From JADJGC01 sp964576925 (GTDB lineage Bacteria; Zixibacteria; MSB-5A5; CAIYYT01): a stretch of DNA of 64,000 nt. Both the position numbers and the translations under genes were made by a program. Position 1 is the first letter of the stretch, and each line of letters opens with the position of its first letter. This document shows positions 41,918 to 50,245 of this stretch, in pieces. A model generated the notes under the pieces. It worked only from the letters and a program-made list of their open reading frames with translations, did not search any database and was not told the origin of the DNA. The stretch lies in NCBI GenBank assembly GCA_964576925.1, contig CAZNWJ010000009.1, positions 1-64,000 on the forward strand, in the 5' to 3' direction.

Positions 41918-42649
41918 ATGGCAACCCGGCAGCACGCGATCTTGTTTGACTTCTGGCAGACCCTCTTTGCCGATTCCAAAGAGCGGGAGACCTTTGCCGC
42001 CCGCAAGCAGTTCATGCGTGAGTTTCTTCGTGACTGCGGCATTGATGGCGACCTTGATCTCGATAGCGCCTTTGAAGCGTCTCGCCCGTGGTTCACTTAC
42101 ATCTATCTTAATGACCAGCGAACCCCGCTGGTCGACGAACGCTTAACCTGGGTCTTGAGCCACTTAGGCATTCGACTCAAACCAGCCGAACTGAGTTCCC
42201 TCTCAGTCAGGTTTGGCGAGATGGGCTTGATGCTTGACCCGGCACTTTCGCCGCACGCTGCGGAAGTCCTGGCCGAATTAGCGGGCGAATTCAAACTTGG
42301 TATTGTCTCCGACACCGGCTACACCCCGGGGCGAATCTTGCGGAAACACATGGAGTGCTACGGCATCCTCAGGCACTTCAGCGCGTTTGCTTTCTCCGAC
42401 GAGACCGGACGCGCCAAGCCTCATGCGCACCAATTCAACACCGTCCTGAAGCAGTTGGAGATTGCGCCGGAGGCGGCCCTGCATTGCGGCGATCTGCCGA
42501 CCCACGATGTCCGCGGCGCCAAGGAACTTGGCATGCGCGCCGTGCTTTACACCGGATTTCACCACGATCCGGTTGACGGCTACCAGCCAGATTACGTAGT
42601 CAGCGATTGGCGCGAACTTCCCGCCATTGCCCGCAAAGTTTTTGCTTGA
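41918..42649 (+). CDS. HAD-superfamily hydrolase
   Basis: A 243-residue phosphatase-like protein. AAAGGA lies six bases before ATG 41918. HAD motif I reads ILFDFWQTLF, with the nucleophile Asp but Trp in the place of the second Asp, as in the FDFWGTL subgroup. Motif II is IVSDTGYTP, motif III is the Lys in GRAKPHAHQF, and motif IV is CGDLPTHDVRGA. The helical cap lies at ~residues 18-105. Substrate unknown. The missing second Asp raises the question of whether it is a true phosphatase or another hydrolase. Lies directly before the two CapK-like genes. Confidence 0.85.
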   Translation: MATRQHAILFDFWQTLFADSKERETFAARKQFMREFLRDCGIDGDLDLDSAFEASRPWFTYIYLNDQRTPLVDERLTWVLSHLGIRLKPAELSSLSVRFGEMGLMLDPALSPHAAEVLAELAGEFKLGIVSDTGYTPGRILRKHMECYGILRHFSAFAFSDETGRAKPHAHQFNTVLKQLEIAPEAALHCGDLPTHDVRGAKELGMRAVLYTGFHHDPVDGYQPDYVVSDWRELPAIARKVFA

Positions 42650-42700
42650 ACCGGCTGTGGTTTCGCATAACCTCTCTTCCAATGTGCCGGTAAAACTCCG

Positions 42701-44155
42701 GTGGCGGCGATAACTTCCAGGGCGATTGCTCCGATAGACAGACTGATGGCTCCGACATTTCGCAACCCCGAATTCAGTTTCGAATGGTGGCATTACTTGC
42801 GCCGCCCGTGGAAACTGCGTTGGCTGCTGCAGGGTATTCCTGCCCACCTCGGCCCTGAGTTTGTCGACTATCATCTCATGCTCGGGCAGTCGCTCTACTG
42901 GAAAGACGATCAGATCAATGCCTACCAATGGGGTCGTATCATAACCTTGCTTGAGCACGCCTTCCGGACAGTCCCCTTCTACCAACGTTGGTCGAAAGAG
43001 AATCAGGCGACCGTCGCCGACTTTCGCGGTTGGAACGACTTTCGCCGTTTGCCGATTATCGATCGATCTCATCTGGATGCAGACCTGGCCGATTTCACTT
43101 CTTCAGAATTCGCCGTCCATCGCGGGGCGCCGGCGCAGACCTCCGGATCAACAGGCCGCTCGCTTCATTTCTATAGAAGTTGGGCCACTGAGAGCATGCG
43201 GCGCGCCGTGCAATGGCGTCACTTCAACCAGATCGGATACGAATTCAAGCAGCCGCGCGTCTCATTGAATGTCCCGTTCGTCGGTGACGAGGCCGACCTG
43301 CTCTATCGTTTCGACCCCATCGATAACCTCGTCATGCTCAACGGGCGCTTCCTGGATGAGCAGTCAGTCACTGCAGTCTACGATGTGATCACGCGCTTTA
43401 ACCCGCGGCTGTTCTATGGGCACCCGACGGCCCTGGCGGTTCTCGGCAAGTGCATGGAGAAACGGGGTCTACCGCCGCTAAGTCTCCCGGCCGTTTATGT
43501 CTACTCCGAGGTGCTCGGCGATGCCACCCTTTCGACGATTCGCCGCTGGATTGGAGCCAACGTCTACGATCATTTTGGCAACCGCGAGAACTCGGTCAGT
43601 GCTTCACAACTCAAGTGCGGCAACTACCACATCAACTCGGAGTTCGTTTACACTGAACTTGTCGAGAGCAGCGAGCAGTTTGCCGGGACTCGTCTCGGCC
43701 GCGTCGTGGGTACCAATCTCGTCAACTATGCGATGCCGCTGATTCGCTACGACAGCCGCGATCTCGGTTCGCACCTCGGCAACTGCAATCGCTGCCTTAT
43801 TCGGCATCCGATCATCAGCTTTGTGGGCGGGCGCGAAAAGAACTTCCTGATTTCGCGCCGGGGATTGCTCCACTGCCAGTATGACGATTTTCTTCACAAG
43901 CAGAAGATCACTATGCCCGAAGATATCCAGGTCGAGCAAGTCGATCTCGATACGCTGATTCTGCGCATGGTCCCCGGCTCCGCTTATCTTCGCGAACGCG
44001 ACGAAGCGACCCTCGTCGATCAACTCAAGGCTGCTACCCGCAACTTGTTTACGATTCGCGTCGAGTACGTCGACTTCATTGCCCCCAGCGCCGGCTTCAA
44101 GAAATCCAAGGTCGTCTCCCGTCTCGGCCAGCAGGCGATCAACGGCCTCTCATGA
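42701..44155 (+). CDS. PaaK/CapK-type adenylate-forming enzyme, copy 1
   Basis: A 484-residue member of the phenylacetate-CoA ligase/CapK branch of the ANL superfamily. The ATP motif is PAQTSGSTGRSLHFY, and YGHPTALAVL, YDHFGNREN, IRYDSRDLG and VGGREKNFL follow in family order. A CxxC pair (NCNRC) sits near residue ~365. The C-terminal subdomain is short. Start uncertain: GTG 42701 or ATG 42746, neither with a strong SD. It overlaps the next gene by 4 bp and is its distant paralogue. CapK-like proteins occur in capsule and O-antigen loci; the acid substrate is not known. Confidence 0.85.
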   Translation: MAAITSRAIAPIDRLMAPTFRNPEFSFEWWHYLRRPWKLRWLLQGIPAHLGPEFVDYHLMLGQSLYWKDDQINAYQWGRIITLLEHAFRTVPFYQRWSKENQATVADFRGWNDFRRLPIIDRSHLDADLADFTSSEFAVHRGAPAQTSGSTGRSLHFYRSWATESMRRAVQWRHFNQIGYEFKQPRVSLNVPFVGDEADLLYRFDPIDNLVMLNGRFLDEQSVTAVYDVITRFNPRLFYGHPTALAVLGKCMEKRGLPPLSLPAVYVYSEVLGDATLSTIRRWIGANVYDHFGNRENSVSASQLKCGNYHINSEFVYTELVESSEQFAGTRLGRVVGTNLVNYAMPLIRYDSRDLGSHLGNCNRCLIRHPIISFVGGREKNFLISRRGLLHCQYDDFLHKQKITMPEDIQVEQVDLDTLILRMVPGSAYLRERDEATLVDQLKAATRNLFTIRVEYVDFIAPSAGFKKSKVVSRLGQQAINGLS

Positions 44156-45549
44156 GCTGGTTGGATCTGGCCAAACGCGCGGTCCGCTGGCGCTATAGAT
44201 TGATTCCTATCCAATGGAGCTATGGTCGGGAGTTTCGCCGCTACGCAGTCTTTCTCAACGAAACGCGACTCTACAGCGATGAGCAACTGCGCGACTACGT
44301 CTGGCAAAGGCTGAGCGCGCTGCTTCGCTTTGCCTACGATGAAACAGACTACTATCGTTCGTCACTCACGGCCGCCGGTTGCACGCCAAACGACATCCGC
44401 AGTTTTGATGACTTTGCGCGCCTGCCGCTGACCAATCGTCGCATCGTGCGCGAAAATCTGGAGCAAATGAAGCCGCGCAGCTTCCGCTCGACTCACCCGA
44501 TCAAGACAACGACCTCCGGGACTACGGGCTTTCCGTTGACGCTCTATCGCAGCGCAGCGCAAGAGGCGCTCCGCAAGGCTGTGGTCTGGCGGCATTACTC
44601 CGATCTCGGCTACGATTTCAAGGATCGTCGTGTCACGCTCGGGCGACCCCTGGATTTTCCGCAAGAGCACCGCTACACCCACCTCGACCTGCTTGAAGCG
44701 AACCTGTGGCTCAATACATTTCATCTGAATCCGGGAGATTTCCACCACATTTATGAAGCCGCCGCCGAGTTCGCTCCAAAGATGATCGTCGGCCACCCGT
44801 CTTCGCTCTACGCCTTTTGCCTGCAAGCCGAGAAGTCCAACTTGCCGCCGATCGCCATCCCGATTGTTTACAGCTATTCGGAAAAACTCTACCCGCATCA
44901 CATCGAGAAATTCCAGAGCTTTTTCGGCGGCCGCGTCTTCGACTACTACGGCAATCGCGAGAATACGCTTGCCGTCGCCCGATTCTCATGCGGCAGTTAT
45001 CACATACAATCTGAGTTCGGCTATGTCGAGTTCGTACCGGACAACAAGGCCGCGGTGCAAGTCGACGCCGGTTCAATCGTCTCAACCGCTCTTGAGAACT
45101 ACTCCGTTCCGCTGATCCGGTACGACACCGGTGATCTCGGTCGTCCGCTCGGACGTTGCTCGCGGTGTGCTCTCCCCCATCCCACGATGGAAATTCTCGG
45201 CGGGCGCGGTAAGGATGTCCTCGTGACGGCAGATGGTTTCGTCAACTGCCATCTGGATACCTTTCTTGCCCGGAACGGTTTCATCGCCGCCGACTACATC
45301 CAAATCTATCAGCGCGAAATTAAAAGTGTTATTGTCCGCTTTTTGCCAAACGTTCACTATGTACCCGAACGCGACCGCCCACTGCTCCAGCGTCTGGCCC
45401 GCGAGGGGTTGTCGAATTACTTTGAAGTCGAACTCGAAGAACTCGACAAGCCCCCCTTTACCGAGGCAGGCAAGATGCCGTATGTCGTGAGTGAATTAGC
45501 CCATGTTGCCGCCTCCAGAAGGCCGGCCGATGAGAGCGAGAGCACCTGA
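44152..45549 (+). CDS. PaaK/CapK-type adenylate-forming enzyme, copy 2
   Basis: A 465-residue paralogue of the preceding gene. The order of motifs is the same: TTTSGTTGFPLTLY, GHPSSLYAFCL, FDYYGNREN, IRYDTGDLG, then CSRC and LGGRGKDVLVTADG. The N-terminal regions align only loosely. It begins at an ATGA overlap with copy 1, so the pair is translationally coupled and may form a heteromeric or two-step system. No acyl carrier or reductase gene lies beside it. Unlike copy 1 it keeps the canonical YDTGDLG motif, so it is the better candidate for full catalytic activity. Confidence 0.87.
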   Translation: MSWLDLAKRAVRWRYRLIPIQWSYGREFRRYAVFLNETRLYSDEQLRDYVWQRLSALLRFAYDETDYYRSSLTAAGCTPNDIRSFDDFARLPLTNRRIVRENLEQMKPRSFRSTHPIKTTTSGTTGFPLTLYRSAAQEALRKAVVWRHYSDLGYDFKDRRVTLGRPLDFPQEHRYTHLDLLEANLWLNTFHLNPGDFHHIYEAAAEFAPKMIVGHPSSLYAFCLQAEKSNLPPIAIPIVYSYSEKLYPHHIEKFQSFFGGRVFDYYGNRENTLAVARFSCGSYHIQSEFGYVEFVPDNKAAVQVDAGSIVSTALENYSVPLIRYDTGDLGRPLGRCSRCALPHPTMEILGGRGKDVLVTADGFVNCHLDTFLARNGFIAADYIQIYQREIKSVIVRFLPNVHYVPERDRPLLQRLAREGLSNYFEVELEELDKPPFTEAGKMPYVVSELAHVAASRRPADESEST

Positions 45550-45669
45550 TTCTCTGCGATTCGGCGCCTCTCTTAACCTAAATCTTAAGAAAGAGTTACC
45601 GATGATAACGAAAGATAAGCTTCAATCCGTATTGTGTGGGTTAATCTTTGCACAGCGTCAAAAAAGCCC

Positions 45670-45697
45670 TTTACAGTCTTGGTAAATGCGATATATT
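45670..45697 (+). promoter_or_regulatory. Promoter of the 45750 dockerin gene
   Basis: TTTACA (45670-45675) and TATATT (45692-45697) lie 16 bp apart, about 50 bp before the start codon. The spacing and -10 equal those of the rRNA promoter in this window, with one mismatch in the -35. Confidence 0.5.
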
Positions 45698-45749
45698 TCC
45701 GCGGGGTAAGTACATATCCGGGCTCGAAACTGCTTCTTCACGGAGATCT

Positions 45750-46622
45750 ATGCGGAAATACAGTATCCGTCGTATTGCGACTCAGGCGACCCTTGTCCTG
45801 CTGTGCGCCGCTCTTCCTCTGATAGCCGAACCGTTGGCTCCCTTCGAGCTCGGTATCGAGAAGATCAATTCAGCGCGTTTGGGCGATAACGTCGAAATCT
45901 CCCTGATCAACAACACCGGCAGCGAGGTGTTCGGGCAGTTTCATCTGCTCGTCGGTTTCGATGTCCACCGACTGACTCTGAACTCGGTTGAGCAAGGGTT
46001 CGTGCCCTCTTTCTGCGATTGGGACACACTGACCTTCGTTGTGCATCCCTGCAATAACTGCGATTACCAATTGATAGAGATCTGGGGTACCGCTGACGAT
46101 CCGTCGGTTCCTGGGACCCCGGATTGCTACTCACCGATCGGTGAATTCGCCAAGCTCAGATTCACTGTAACCACGGACACCAACGAAGCCGGCTTCTTCG
46201 GCGACGTTGCATTCTACTGGATCGACTGTTCAAGTAACACTTTAAATTCGGTCGCGCAAGACACGGTATTTCATGGGCGATTTGCCTATGACCAGGATGG
46301 CACTAACATCACTGGCGCTGATCCGTTTCTCGGCGGCACACTGCCCGGTTGTATCACTCCCGGTGAGCCAGTGCAGATCCGCGCCGTCAATACTACGAAT
46401 GGCGGTGTGCAGATTTCCCAGGATTGGGGAGTTTACGGCGATGTCAACGGGGATGGCCGCTTCAACCTGGCCGACATCACCTACATGATCAATTACATCT
46501 TCCTGGCCGGCAGCGCCCCGAAAGACTTCCTGCACGGCAACTATGACGGCGACAGCATCGTCTCGATTGGCGACGCTGTGTTCCTCTTGAATTATCTGTT
46601 CGCGCTGCTCGAAAACCAGTAA
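45750..46622 (+). CDS. Secreted protein with cohesin-like domain and C-terminal dockerin
   Basis: A 290-residue exported protein. ATG 45750 follows GGAG and opens a signal peptide (MRKYSIRRIATQATLVLLCAALPLIA). Residues ~30-200 look like a cohesin-type beta sandwich (LGDNVEISLINNTGSEVFGQFHLLVGFDV). Residues ~228-288 are a dockerin with two Ca loops, GDVNGDGRFNLADITYMINYIF and NYDGDSIVSIGDAVFLLNYLF. A putative promoter lies upstream and a strong terminator downstream, so it is a single-gene unit. It converges with another dockerin-bearing gene. The cohesin assignment is by eye and needs a profile search. Confidence 0.78.
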   Translation: MRKYSIRRIATQATLVLLCAALPLIAEPLAPFELGIEKINSARLGDNVEISLINNTGSEVFGQFHLLVGFDVHRLTLNSVEQGFVPSFCDWDTLTFVVHPCNNCDYQLIEIWGTADDPSVPGTPDCYSPIGEFAKLRFTVTTDTNEAGFFGDVAFYWIDCSSNTLNSVAQDTVFHGRFAYDQDGTNITGADPFLGGTLPGCITPGEPVQIRAVNTTNGGVQISQDWGVYGDVNGDGRFNLADITYMINYIFLAGSAPKDFLHGNYDGDSIVSIGDAVFLLNYLFALLENQ

Positions 46623-46647
46623 GCGATTCTCCAAGCAAGCTGACTGC

Positions 46648-46679
46648 GGCCGGAATCCTATTCCGGCCGTTTTCCTTTA
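46648..46679 (+). terminator. Rho-independent terminator of the 45750 gene
   Basis: A perfect 10-bp stem, CGGCCGGAAT/ATTCCGGCCG (46648-46670), with a 3-nt loop is followed directly by TTTTCCTTT on the plus strand. It begins 26 bp after the stop codon. Confidence 0.9.
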
Positions 46680-46685
46680 CGCCTT

Positions 46686-47978
46686 CTATGGGCAAGGAGC
46701 CGGACCACCGCCGAATATGTAACTGATGAGATACACGGCATCTGAAATTGTGATTAATCCGTCGCAATTCGCATCACCTGACTCAAGCGGGTCGGGCGCG
46801 CCGCCCCCGCCGAAGATGTAGCTGATCAGGAAGACGGCATCGGAAATCGTGACAATACCGCTGCCGTCCGCATCGCCCGCGACATAGGGTCCGATCACGT
46901 GCTCAACAAACCATGCTTTAGCCGCATCGATATCCTGCACAAAGGTTGCCGAGTCGGTGTAGATGCCGACGCAGTGCGCCATGTAGACATGCAGAGTGTC
47001 GTCCAGTCCAAGAGTTAGCGATGGACCGATCGTGAATACGGCCATCTGATCGAGACTGTCATTGTTTACCGTATAGCTCGACGTCGTAATCAACGGCCAC
47101 ATCAGCGCACGTGAAAGGTGGAACTGGGGATGAAAATAATCTCGCCAATGCACTGAGTGCACTGAAAACGGGAGCGTCGTCGTGTCGAGCACCGGACTGC
47201 CGATACTCTTGCGACCCAGGTAGACCGATGCTGCGAATCGCTCGCTGTTCTCTGCACATTCAAACGGACCGGATGAATAGTCTACCCCACGCACCTGCAT
47301 CGACTTTCGTTCCGGCAGCCAGAAGGCGCGATTGTCAACCAGCGAATCACTGGGTATGTCCCAATCGCACAGCACGCCAAGTTTCAAGTTTGAGTGGGTC
47401 TGGTCGTCGAACGAGTAGTAACGAATATGTTGGATCACGAAGCGACAACTGGATGTATCGGTCGGCGCATACCAATCGATATCCATGCCCACTGTCGAGT
47501 CGCGCGTAACGAAGGTCCCTGATTTGTAGTACTCATAGTCAGCCAAGACCTGAGTCGGCTCGGTTGCGGTTCCCGAAGCGACATCGAGAAACGAGTGTAA
47601 CGGGAGGGTGCCCTCGGCCCACAGCGAGTAGTTCAGGATTGAGTCAGGTCCGGACAAGTAACCCACAAGCGGCGAGATTCCGAACAAGTAGATTTCCGTC
47701 TTGCGGCTTATCTCGCACTCCAAACTTCCGATGAAGTTGAGTTGGACCTGCCCAGAATCCGAATCGACTGCATCGTTCCCGGCGTTACCGTCGCTGCGAA
47801 CGTGGAGTCCCGTGCAGGGAGTCGAAATCGTGTCAAGGATTCCCGACTGCGGCGCTCTCGCCTTTGTCGCTCCCCAGTGCTTGGGACGATCAACTCGGGC
47901 AGATGTAAGCGCCGCGGCTTCATCGGATCCCAAGACGAACAGAACCCACAAGAGGCATGGAAATATGCGTCTGAGCAT
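46686..47978 (-). CDS. Secreted protein with C-terminal dockerin-like module
   Basis: A 430-residue exported protein. ATG 47978 has GAGGGA about 4 bases upstream and begins a signal peptide (MLRRIFPCLLWVLFVLG). Residues ~60-360 form a large beta-rich domain of unknown type containing DWDIPSDSL and a possible lectin-like character, but no known family is recognisable. Residues ~370-430 are a two-loop dockerin: GDADGSGIVTISDAVFLISYIF, then GDANCDGLITISDAVYLISYIFG, and GGGPAPCP at the end. That ending closely matches the GGPAPC of the lipase dockerin. Promoter at 48029-48057. Confidence 0.8.
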   Translation of the reverse strand: MLRRIFPCLLWVLFVLGSDEAAALTSARVDRPKHWGATKARAPQSGILDTISTPCTGLHVRSDGNAGNDAVDSDSGQVQLNFIGSLECEISRKTEIYLFGISPLVGYLSGPDSILNYSLWAEGTLPLHSFLDVASGTATEPTQVLADYEYYKSGTFVTRDSTVGMDIDWYAPTDTSSCRFVIQHIRYYSFDDQTHSNLKLGVLCDWDIPSDSLVDNRAFWLPERKSMQVRGVDYSSGPFECAENSERFAASVYLGRKSIGSPVLDTTTLPFSVHSVHWRDYFHPQFHLSRALMWPLITTSSYTVNNDSLDQMAVFTIGPSLTLGLDDTLHVYMAHCVGIYTDSATFVQDIDAAKAWFVEHVIGPYVAGDADGSGIVTISDAVFLISYIFGGGGAPDPLESGDANCDGLITISDAVYLISYIFGGGPAPCP

Positions 47979-48028
47979 TTTGTCCCTCGCTGATGAGATG
48001 GATTTCAACGGCTGAGAGTTATAGAGTC

Positions 48029-48057
48029 AATTTAGATCGGCAAGCGCCCCTTGTCAA
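48029..48057 (-). promoter_or_regulatory. Promoter of the 46686-47978 gene
   Basis: On the minus strand, perfect TTGACA (48057-48052) is followed after 17 bp by TAAATT (48034-48029). The start site would be near 48022, leaving a leader of about 45 nt before the ATG. Confidence 0.6.
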
Positions 48058-48105
48058 TCGCTTAATATAGCTAAAATGGATCGATTCTTATCGATCGCCT
48101 GGAGC

Positions 48106-49113
48106 CTAATCCGTTACCGGCTGGTTTTCGACTTCGCGGAGCGAGAGGTGCTCCTTTTTAAGGTGGTAAATTCCTGCCAGCGTAATCGTGAAATACTGCG
48201 TGGCCCACATGACGATACTACAGGCTGCCGCGTTATCCGCCGGCACGTTATAGAGACTGAGACTCAAAACAGTCAAATACTGGTATGGCCCGATAAACCC
48301 CGGTGCATTGGGCAGCATGATTCCGACCGAGACAACCGCCAGGACAACGAAGGAGGCGTCGATCGGCAAGTAGCTCATATCGAACGCGAGAAAAATGAAG
48401 TAGTTCGACAACGCCATGATCACCCACAGCAGCGCCGATTGCGCCGAGATGATCAGCACCGATTTCGGATCTGACAATACCTGTAAACCGGAAGCGAACT
48501 TCGCAAGAATATCGCTGCCGACTTCCTGAATCCGCGCCGGGAAAATCTTCAGCGGCTTATTGAGAATGCGCAGGGTGAAGTCGGTGCGCAGCTTCAGCAT
48601 CGACAACACGAGCACGGCAAACATCGTGACAGCCAGAAACGCCCAGCCCGCTGCTTCCAAATGCCGTAGATCTTCCGCTACCGACGCTGGAAATTCCTTA
48701 AAGAGAATGATCACTGTAAACAACGCCAGCAGCGTCAATAGGTCAAAAACGCGCTCTACCAGGGTCGTTGCCATCGCCGCTGAACGCGAGACGTCCTCGA
48801 TCTTGCCCAAAGACAGCGGCCGCGCCAGTTCTCCCAGCCGCGCCGGGAGTATGTTCGAGGCCATGAACCCGATCATCGTCGCGGCGTACAAGCCGCGAAA
48901 CGAGCACTTCTTGAGCGGATTGACCATCACGCCCCAGCGCCACGCCCGCAGCGCCATCGCGGCGAAGATCATGATAATGTTCGGAATCAACCACCAATAA
49001 TTGGCTTGGCGAATCGCCTCGACCACCTTGGCCCACTCGATCTTCTCGACAAACAGGTACAGAAAGAATGCTGCGATAAGGATTCCGACGACGATCAGCA
49101 GCTTTTTACCCAC
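48106..49113 (-). CDS. Flippase-like membrane protein (LPG synthase TM / UPF0104 family)
   Basis: A 335-residue polytopic protein with about eight membrane segments, in the AglD2/MprF-transmembrane family. Signature stretches are ALRAWRWGVMVNP near residue ~55, GFMASNILPARLGELARPLSLG and MLPNAPGFIGPYQY. GTG 49113 is chosen for its GGGAG at 6 bases; it overlaps the glycosyltransferase stop by 8 bp. Members of the family move or modify lipid-linked glycans or lysyl-phosphatidylglycerol. No aminoacyl transferase domain is present, so a glycan or lipid flippase role is the better guess. Confidence 0.83.
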   Translation of the reverse strand: MGKKLLIVVGILIAAFFLYLFVEKIEWAKVVEAIRQANYWWLIPNIIMIFAAMALRAWRWGVMVNPLKKCSFRGLYAATMIGFMASNILPARLGELARPLSLGKIEDVSRSAAMATTLVERVFDLLTLLALFTVIILFKEFPASVAEDLRHLEAAGWAFLAVTMFAVLVLSMLKLRTDFTLRILNKPLKIFPARIQEVGSDILAKFASGLQVLSDPKSVLIISAQSALLWVIMALSNYFIFLAFDMSYLPIDASFVVLAVVSVGIMLPNAPGFIGPYQYLTVLSLSLYNVPADNAAACSIVMWATQYFTITLAGIYHLKKEHLSLREVENQPVTD

Positions 49114-50230
49114 GGCCTGCTCCCTCTGCGGCGGAGCGCTCAATTTCGGCAAACGACTCGCGCGCGCAACGCTCCCACGTAAACTTCGCCGCCCAGTTGA
49201 TACCGCCCTCGCTCATCTGCTGGTGCCGGACTGAATTGGAGAGCAACTCTATGACCTGGTCAGCCAGTTGGCGGATGTTGCCGTATTCGTACAGCAATCC
49301 CGACACTCCGTCGCTCACCGAGTCGCGCAGACCCGGGACATTCGCCGCCACGACCGGCGTGCCGCAGGCATTTGCCTCGATATTGGTGATTCCCCATCCC
49401 TCCTTGGGGGAAGGATAAATCGAGAGGTGCGACCGGCGCAAGTACTCAAGCTTGCTTTCCAGCGTTACAAACCCCGTGAACTCGACCGCATCGCTTTGCC
49501 CGAGTCGCCCGGTCAATTCCCGGAGCGCCGGCAGATGATCGCCGTCCCCGACGATCAGGGCGCGCACAGTTGGCACTGCCCGCCGGATCAGCGGCAGCGC
49601 TTCGATCATGTGCTGTACTGATTTGTATTTCTTCAGCCTGCCGAGATAGAGGATCGTCGGCCGCTCGTAGCGCCGGCTTGCGGGATCGGGGCGATAGACC
49701 GTATGATCGACGCCGCATTCGGAGACCGCCACCCGTTCAGGGCGAATTCCGCGCGCAATCAGATCCTCTCGCGTCGACTGGCTGATTGCCAAGAATCGTG
49801 AGCTGCGGTACACGCGCGGAATCGGCTTCTCAGCCAGATAGACATAGCTGGCGATAGCCACGTTGGCTTCCTGGTAGATGTTCTTGCCGAAAAGATGCGG
49901 TATAACGGCCAGGTGCGGCCGGTCGATAAACAGCGGCAGATAAAAGGGAATCTTGTTGATATCTTCCACGACCACGTCGTACGGTTCACGGTCGAGCAAA
50001 CGGGTGATCATGCGCATCGCCACAAAATTGAAATTGTAGCGATTGCCGGAGCGAATGATGCGAATACCGCTGATTTCTTCCTCGGCGCGGCCCCCGGGAT
50101 AGTTGGAGCACGCCAGCGTCACGTGGTGCCCCCAGCGGACCACACGCGTGAGGATTTCCTCAAAATGGACCTCGGCGCCACCCGCCTGCGGGTTGGTCTG
50201 GTCCTGCCAGTTAACCGCTAAAATTCGCAA
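49106..50230 (-). CDS. Family 4 glycosyltransferase (GT-B)
   Basis: A 374-residue cytoplasmic glycosyltransferase. N-terminal: LAVNWQDQTNPQAGGAEVHFEEI with the Gly-rich acceptor loop. C-terminal: ILYLGRLKKYKSVQHMIEAL, ALIVGDGDHLPAL, and the nucleotide-sugar E-x7-E region in SPKEGWGITNIEANACGTPVVA. The start is TTG 50230, 15 bp after the DUF2723 stop, without a clear SD; translation may depend on coupling. With the flippase-like gene (overlap 8 bp) and DUF2723 upstream it forms a surface-glycan operon. Confidence 0.9.
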   Translation of the reverse strand: MRILAVNWQDQTNPQAGGAEVHFEEILTRVVRWGHHVTLACSNYPGGRAEEEISGIRIIRSGNRYNFNFVAMRMITRLLDREPYDVVVEDINKIPFYLPLFIDRPHLAVIPHLFGKNIYQEANVAIASYVYLAEKPIPRVYRSSRFLAISQSTREDLIARGIRPERVAVSECGVDHTVYRPDPASRRYERPTILYLGRLKKYKSVQHMIEALPLIRRAVPTVRALIVGDGDHLPALRELTGRLGQSDAVEFTGFVTLESKLEYLRRSHLSIYPSPKEGWGITNIEANACGTPVVAANVPGLRDSVSDGVSGLLYEYGNIRQLADQVIELLSNSVRHQQMSEGGINWAAKFTWERCARESFAEIERSAAEGAGRG

Positions 50231-50245
50231 GAGCTAAACGTGCTG

